From Lacticaseibacillus baoqingensis (lineage in GTDB: Bacteria > Bacillota > Bacilli > Lactobacillales > Lactobacillaceae): a stretch of 45,051 nucleotides of DNA. The stretch's first letter is position 1; every line of letters starts with the position of its first letter. Made by a program: the position numbers and the translations under genes. The stretch covers positions 1-45,051 of the forward strand of contig NZ_RHOI01000023.1 in the NCBI RefSeq assembly GCF_003946165.1. The letters are read 5' to 3'. Shown piece after piece: positions 41,361-45,051 of this stretch. The notes beneath the pieces were generated by a model. That model had not been told where the DNA came from. It searched no databases and worked only from the letters and a program-made list of their open reading frames with translations.

Positions 41361-41387
41361 GCGCGTCGGCCCAGACGCGCTTTTTTT
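41361..41387 (+). terminator. Terminator of the GNAT-DUF2200 unit
   Basis: GCGCGTC/GACGCGC with a 6-nt loop (41361-41367 with 41374-41380) followed by seven T. It is a canonical intrinsic terminator. Confidence 0.92.
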
Positions 41388-41548
41388 ATGCGCAAGTGCT
41401 GGCAAGTTTTCCCTGTCTGAGGAATCAGCGAGAACGTTTTCATCATTTTCTTTGTAAAAACCCGCAAAAAACTCTCGCTTTTCCCACAAAAGCGTGTAAA
41501 ATAGCTTTAACCCGATCTTAAAGATCGAATAATAAAGGAGGCAAAATT

Positions 41549-41875
41549 ATGGTTAATGAGACCCTACTGGTCACCATGGCCCGCCAAGCGGACTATCGTG
41601 AACCATTAACCGCCGATCGCGCATTGCAACTGGCTAAACGCGACGGGCAAGACGTTGGCATCACCATCACAAACACACACATGGCGATCAGCGATTCATC
41701 ACTGACCATAACGCTGTCTCTAACGGCGACAGGTGATGACGTGCGCTTCCCCGCCAGCAGCGGTGATCCGTATGTCGACTTGGACATGTTCACGTACTAT
41801 ACTTTCGAAAAAGACCACGATGGCAACCACATGCTCGGCTTGACCATTTGTCATGCTGAATGCCTCGCACGCTAA
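41549..41875 (+). CDS. Small protein of unknown function
   Basis: A 108-residue protein I do not recognise. 'MARQADYREPLTADRALQLAKRDGQD' looks helical, and the rest is beta-like ('ITLSLTATGDD', 'YYTFEKDHDGN'). It has two Cys near the end and no signal peptide or membrane segment. AAAGGAGG lies 8 nt before the ATG, and a TAAAAT -10 stands at about 41498-41503. It is a single gene with its own terminator, so it is expressed independently. Confidence 0.7.
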   Translation: MVNETLLVTMARQADYREPLTADRALQLAKRDGQDVGITITNTHMAISDSSLTITLSLTATGDDVRFPASSGDPYVDLDMFTYYTFEKDHDGNHMLGLTICHAECLAR

Positions 41876-41878
41876 TTC

Positions 41879-41912
41879 AAAAAAGTCCTGACGCAGTCGT
41901 CAGGACTTTTTT
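41879..41912. terminator. Bidirectional terminator
   Basis: A perfect 15-bp stem with a 4-nt CAGT loop (41879-41893 with 41898-41912), bounded by A and T runs on both strands, between the small orphan gene and the ABC operon. Confidence 0.92.
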
Positions 41913-41938
41913 GATGTCCATATTTCCCGGGAAATACC

Positions 41939-42637
41939 CTAGCTTTGCGGCTCGATGACCTGCAGTGCCCGAGCGTCGAGGACGATCAGCAACAAACAAC
42001 CGATCGCCAACACCACTGGCCACCAGTATGGCACTGCCGCGATATCAACGTTAAGGCAGTCAGCCAGCACGCTCAGCGGCTGAACAAAGCGCGTGTGGGC
42101 CAGCCACCAGCCACTGCCTAACGGAAGCAAAAAAATCAAAACACGCCAGCTTCCTGGCACCCACAGCATCAACAATTGCGCAGTCAGCCCTAATAACGCC
42201 GCAAAACTCAAGGCCGCAAAACTCACTGCCACATTGCTGATCACCGCGGCGCTATCCCATTGCCCGTGATAGCCAAGATCACGCAGGAAACTCAGCGAAT
42301 GCGGGACGATTTTGCCATATGCCTGCAGCACGCCAGTCGTCACCAAAGCGGTCATGCCCCAAACAATCAGCGTACTCAACAAGACATGGCGCCGGCTGAT
42401 GCCGCCTTGCATCGCCATGTTGAACTCGCGCCGAAATTCGGTGTAACCGATGACGATCAACACCAGGAAAAACAACCCGATCGGATCACCACTCACAGAA
42501 AAACTGGCATCCAACCACTGGCTTAACCACTGAAAAAACCACCCTAGTGCGGCAAATAATGCCCAAACAGACACGGCTTGCAACAAAATCTTCCGGCATT
42601 GCCGCTTGAATAACCACTGTATTTTCATCCGTGCCAC
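41939..42637 (-). CDS. ABC transporter membrane protein 2 (YtrA-type operon)
   Basis: A 232-residue membrane protein with about six hydrophobic segments; 'GISRRHVLLSTLIVWGMTALV' is like ABC-2 permease loops ('G.sR...l'). It is the last gene of a four-gene operon and overlaps the previous one by 13 nt. Probably half of the membrane channel paired with the gene upstream. The sequence is not otherwise diagnostic. Confidence 0.75.
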   Translation of the reverse strand: MARMKIQWLFKRQCRKILLQAVSVWALFAALGWFFQWLSQWLDASFSVSGDPIGLFFLVLIVIGYTEFRREFNMAMQGGISRRHVLLSTLIVWGMTALVTTGVLQAYGKIVPHSLSFLRDLGYHGQWDSAAVISNVAVSFAALSFAALLGLTAQLLMLWVPGSWRVLIFLLPLGSGWWLAHTRFVQPLSVLADCLNVDIAAVPYWWPVVLAIGCLLLIVLDARALQVIEPQS

Positions 42638-43359
42638 CCTACCTGTTTAGGCGCATCCAAGCGCAAGTACACCGCCCGCATTAGCAGCAGCAAGACACTC
42701 GCCAATACGCCCCATAAGCCCACGATCAGCCACGGGTGCTGATTGAAGTAACCTGGCCAAGCCTTGACCGCTGGCCACAAAGAGGTCAATCCCCACCAGC
42801 TGAGCATCGCAATCAGGATCACCAGCATCGGCATCAACCCGCTAAACACCACCAGTAAAATAATCATCGGCCGGCGCGTCACATAAGCAAGCAGCAGCCC
42901 AAATAACAACCCCACACTGCCACCGACCAGCGCCATCATCGCTAAATATGCGACACTCACCACTAGCGCTGTTATGCTTGGCTCTATGAAACCGGCAAAG
43001 GGCACTAAGACACTTTGGCGCTGGGCGGCGAATAACTCTGCGACGCTTTGTAACCCCAGTGCCATTAAAGCGATCGCCGCCGCTTGGATCAGCAAAGCCG
43101 TCGCATAAGCACGCGTCATGGTATAGCGGCTGACCCCGAATTGGAAACCCGGTCCAACAAAAACCGATACCAGCATCACGGCGCCTAAAAAGCCGAGGAA
43201 CGTGCAGGCAAACGGCCAATTGCTCGCTGGAAAATGGCTTCCGGTCAACAAAGGCAAGCCATCTTCTAACAAGAACCACCCCACCGAGGTCATTGCCACC
43301 ATTGGGAAGACCCAGCCTAGCATCAATTTTAACATCGCCTTATACTTCATCACCTTCAC
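42625..43359 (-). CDS. ABC transporter membrane protein 1 (YtrA-type operon)
   Basis: A 244-residue membrane protein with about six hydrophobic segments and 'FGVSRYTMTRAYATALLIQ', an ABC-2-like loop matching the one in its downstream partner. It overlaps the ATPase gene by 20 nt and the next gene by 13, so the three are translationally coupled. The two permeases probably form a heterodimer. Confidence 0.75.
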   Translation of the reverse strand: MKVMKYKAMLKLMLGWVFPMVAMTSVGWFLLEDGLPLLTGSHFPASNWPFACTFLGFLGAVMLVSVFVGPGFQFGVSRYTMTRAYATALLIQAAAIALMALGLQSVAELFAAQRQSVLVPFAGFIEPSITALVVSVAYLAMMALVGGSVGLLFGLLLAYVTRRPMIILLVVFSGLMPMLVILIAMLSWWGLTSLWPAVKAWPGYFNQHPWLIVGLWGVLASVLLLLMRAVYLRLDAPKQVGWHG

Positions 43360-44209
43360 CTGCCTCTCGGGTAAATTCGATGAAGAGTTGTTGTAAATTC
43401 ATCCCATCCAAGCTGACGCCTGCCGGCAGTGGCCGCTCAAGCGGAGTGTCTAATGTATACGCCGTCAACATGCCGCCTAAGCGCACCTCACGCAACGGTT
43501 TGATCCCTTGCAGATAATCTTGCACTAAAGCAGCTGGGCCGGAAACCACGCGACCGCGTTGTTGGAGGGCTTCAACGCTTTCGGCTAAGGCGACTTGGCC
43601 ATTTTCCATGACGAATACGTCATTCAACAACCCTGCGACTTCTTCGATCAAGTGAGTGGCGATCACAAACGTCCGCGGCCGCTGTGCGTAAGTGGCCAAC
43701 AGTGCCTGATAGAACATCTCGCGGTGATTGGCGTCTAAGCCTAACACCGGTTCATCTAAGAAAATGTAATCACACGGCACACACAAGGCAATGATCACAT
43801 TGGCGATTGTTTGATACCCAGTCGATAATCGCCGCAGCTTCGCTTTTTTCAAATCTAATTTGAATTGGCGCGCCAATTTTTCAGCCAGCGCATAATCAAA
43901 CCCGCCATAGAGCTGATCGACCCACTTGAGCAACACCTTGAGCTTGCTGTCTTGATTGAATAAACGCGCGTCACTCATCAAGTAAAGTCGATTTTGCGCC
44001 TGTTCGTTTTCAAATACCGATACCCCATCAAGTGTGATCGTGCCAGCGGTCGGGCGCGCACGGTTGGTGATCACCTTCAACAGCGTACTTTTGCCCACCC
44101 CATTGCGGCCTAATAACCCATAGATCCGCTGTGGCTGAATCGTCATTTCCACGCCAGTCAAGACTGGCTTGAAGTAATACTTTTTCTCGATCCCCTTAAT
44201 CTCCAACAT
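43340..44209 (-). CDS. ABC transporter ATPase of the YtrB/BcrA kind
   Basis: A 289-residue ABC ATPase. Walker A 'GRNGVGKST' (34-42), signature 'LSTGYQT' (unlike the usual LSGGQ, but usual in this subgroup), Walker B 'DYIFLDEPVLGLDA' and switch His in 'ATHLIEE' are present. A ~70-residue C-terminal extension follows, as in drug/bacitracin-type exporters. It overlaps the GntR gene by 14 nt. With a YtrA-type regulator, the transporter probably responds to wall-active antibiotics or peptides. Confidence 0.88.
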   Translation of the reverse strand: MLEIKGIEKKYYFKPVLTGVEMTIQPQRIYGLLGRNGVGKSTLLKVITNRARPTAGTITLDGVSVFENEQAQNRLYLMSDARLFNQDSKLKVLLKWVDQLYGGFDYALAEKLARQFKLDLKKAKLRRLSTGYQTIANVIIALCVPCDYIFLDEPVLGLDANHREMFYQALLATYAQRPRTFVIATHLIEEVAGLLNDVFVMENGQVALAESVEALQQRGRVVSGPAALVQDYLQGIKPLREVRLGGMLTAYTLDTPLERPLPAGVSLDGMNLQQLFIEFTREAGEGDEV

Positions 44210-44573
44210 GTGCCCACCCCTTCTCGATTGCAGCTTGCAATGCCGCTTGCGTGATCCCCAGCTGCTTGGCTGTTTTCACCAGTGCTGCGACTTGTTGCTG
44301 GTAAAAATCAGCTTGCGCTTGTTGCTGCAACTGCGCCTGCGCCCCGGCACAGACAAACATCCCGATCCCGCGACGTTTTTCGATCAACCCCGCATCAACT
44401 AAGCGGTTCATCCCCTTCAGCACAGTTGCCGGATTGAGTTGATACGTGTGGGCGACCATTGTTGTTGACGGGATCTGCTCCCCTTCAGCAAACGCCCCGC
44501 TGAGGATCCCTGCCTCAAACTGCGTCGCGATCTGCTGATACAATGGCACCACACTATCGGCTTCAAAATGCAT
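44196..44573 (-). CDS. GntR family regulator, YtrA subfamily
   Basis: A 125-residue regulator. Winged helix-turn-helix 'LSGAFAEGEQIPSTTMVAHTYQLNPATVLKGMNRL' (about 27-61) plus a short C-terminal helical tail; this short form is the YtrA subfamily, which controls an adjoining ABC transporter. GGAGG lies 7 nt before the ATG at 44573. An inverted repeat just downstream of its -10 is the likely operator, so the operon is self-repressed. Confidence 0.92.
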   Translation of the reverse strand: MHFEADSVVPLYQQIATQFEAGILSGAFAEGEQIPSTTMVAHTYQLNPATVLKGMNRLVDAGLIEKRRGIGMFVCAGAQAQLQQQAQADFYQQQVAALVKTAKQLGITQAALQAAIEKGWAHVGD

Positions 44574-44590
44574 CGGCTCACCTCCGTTAT

Positions 44591-44616
44591 TTGGTTAGTT
44601 ACTCAACCAACTAACC
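44591..44616. promoter_or_regulatory. Operator of the GntR/ABC operon
   Basis: GGTTAGTT (44593-44600) and its complement AACTAACC (44609-44616) flank 8 nt; TTGGTT and AACCAA nest within. It sits between the -10 and the ribosome site, so bound regulator would block transcription. Confidence 0.7.
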
Positions 44617-44625
44617 TCCAACCTA

Positions 44626-44654
44626 AAAATACACGCCCACTTGTTTGTAGTCAA
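44626..44654 (-). promoter_or_regulatory. Promoter of the GntR/ABC operon
   Basis: On the minus strand TTGACT (-35) and TATTTT (-10) with a 17-nt spacer, directly upstream of the operator. Confidence 0.7.
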
Positions 44655-44757
44655 GTGAAAGCGTGTTCTAAATTCCATTGCTTAAGCAAACCAACCAAAT
44701 CAATGATGCCGAAAAAATGGTTTGTCAGCAGCTCAAATCAGCTGATTAGATAACGTT

Positions 44758-44787
44758 TTGACATGGCTGATCATGATTGCCTAAATA
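44758..44787 (+). promoter_or_regulatory. Candidate plus-strand promoter 1
   Basis: TTGACA (44758-44763) and TAAATA (44782-44787) with 18 nt between. The 44660-44900 stretch is AT-rich with no gene. Confidence 0.45.
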
Positions 44788-44903
44788 GGCACAAAGCGTT
44801 ACACCAAGTATTGCGATTCCTAGTCGTCGTTTTGTTTCAATTGGAATGAAAATTCAAGCATAAAATATCACTTTCTAAAATAAAATTCACGATAAAGAAA
44901 GCG

Positions 44904-44932
44904 TTGACATTATTGTTTAAAGCTGGTAAATT
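44904..44932 (+). promoter_or_regulatory. Strong plus-strand promoter 2
   Basis: TTGACA (44904-44909) and TAAATT (44927-44932) with a 17-nt spacer. Transcription should start near 44940 and run off the right end of the window. Confidence 0.7.
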
Positions 44933-44940
44933 GATCTCAC

Positions 44941-45051
44941 GATCATGGGGACGGATATGGTGCTGGTACACATCATACGTTTTTCCGTTCTTTAACAGCG
45001 GGGACTCCTGCCGGGTAACCGGACCTCGCAAACGCTAAAGGGTAGACCCTT
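44941..45051 (+). ncRNA. Structured leader or small RNA, truncated by window end
   Basis: After the promoter the sequence turns GC-rich and foldable: GGACGG with CCGTTC, GCGGGG...CCTCGC around CCGG/CCGG, and AAGGGT/ACCCTT. I do not recognise a riboswitch class. A 16-codon frame begins at 44945, about 5 nt from the predicted start, with Val/Leu/Ile-rich content but no ribosome site. It could be the 5' leader of a gene beyond the window. Confidence 0.4.

Noticed and set aside
44837-45031. 64-residue minus-strand frame at the right end
   Set aside because: It runs against a strong plus-strand promoter and structured leader and lacks a ribosome site.
1-45051. Prophage, integrative element or insertion sequence
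   Set aside because: No integrase, transposase, terminal repeats or attachment duplications were seen; the tRNA-Thr gene has no duplicated 3' end within the window.

Overview
The window looks like chromosome from a lactic acid bacterium of the family Lactobacillaceae with a moderately high GC content (Lacticaseibacillus- or Schleiferilactobacillus-like; the genus is an inference). Pointers are strong AGGAGG ribosome binding sites, a tRNA-directed T-box leader, an LPXTG-type pilus operon with a class C sortase, two secreted NlpC/P60 wall hydrolases, a GH65 disaccharide phosphorylase, a deoCBD nucleoside operon, BrnQ and DUF2187/DUF2200 proteins. No IS element, prophage, CRISPR array or rRNA was seen.

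Layout. 1-5000: housekeeping and accessory genes (CPBP protease, tRNA-Thr, HD hydrolase, MarR regulator, aldo/keto reductase, HAD phosphatase, two small proteins). 5100-8600: BrnQ, a YczE-type membrane protein, a second HAD protein lacking one catalytic Asp, and RNase HI. 8660-10920: a MocR-like aminotransferase divergent from a LysR regulator, with palindromes between them. 11000-12270: an SH3b-NlpC/P60 protein. 12269-16920: the least ordinary region. A protein with a histone-H1-like Lys/Ala tail is divergent from a three-gene operon encoding an XPD/DinG-like helicase fused to a PD-(D/E)XK nuclease domain, a stand-alone PD-(D/E)XK (MmcB-like) protein and an sce7725/Beta-family protein. The helicase has lost the Cys residues that normally hold its Fe-S cluster. 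16990-20160: GH65 phosphorylase plus LacI regulator, with two palindromic operators. 20340-22020: a long Ala/Thr/Pro-rich NlpC/P60 protein with a WalR-box-like site. 22190-24790: deoC-deoB-deoD, whose DeoD has Asn204 in place of the catalytic Asp. 25060-26180: zinc alcohol dehydrogenase. 26240-33030: pilus operon (tip, basal pilin, backbone, sortase). 33270-35080: a membrane GGDEF-EAL protein. 35280-40230: a T-box-controlled amino-acid ABC transporter with two tandem binding proteins and a Cys/Met PLP lyase, with part of the leader region apparently duplicated before the lyase. 40430-41880: GNAT, DUF2200 and a small orphan. 41940-44570: a YtrA-type GntR/ABC operon. The right end carries a strong promoter followed by a structured, truncated leader.

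How the genes fit together. The pilus operon, the GGDEF-EAL protein and the two NlpC/P60 enzymes form a cell-surface block. The T-box region is a sulphur-amino-acid block: the T-box TGGT, ATG as a candidate specifier and the Cys/Met lyase all favour methionine, but this was not folded. The helicase/nuclease/sce7725 operon is the best candidate for an undescribed DNA-processing or defence module; its function is inferred only from domain content.
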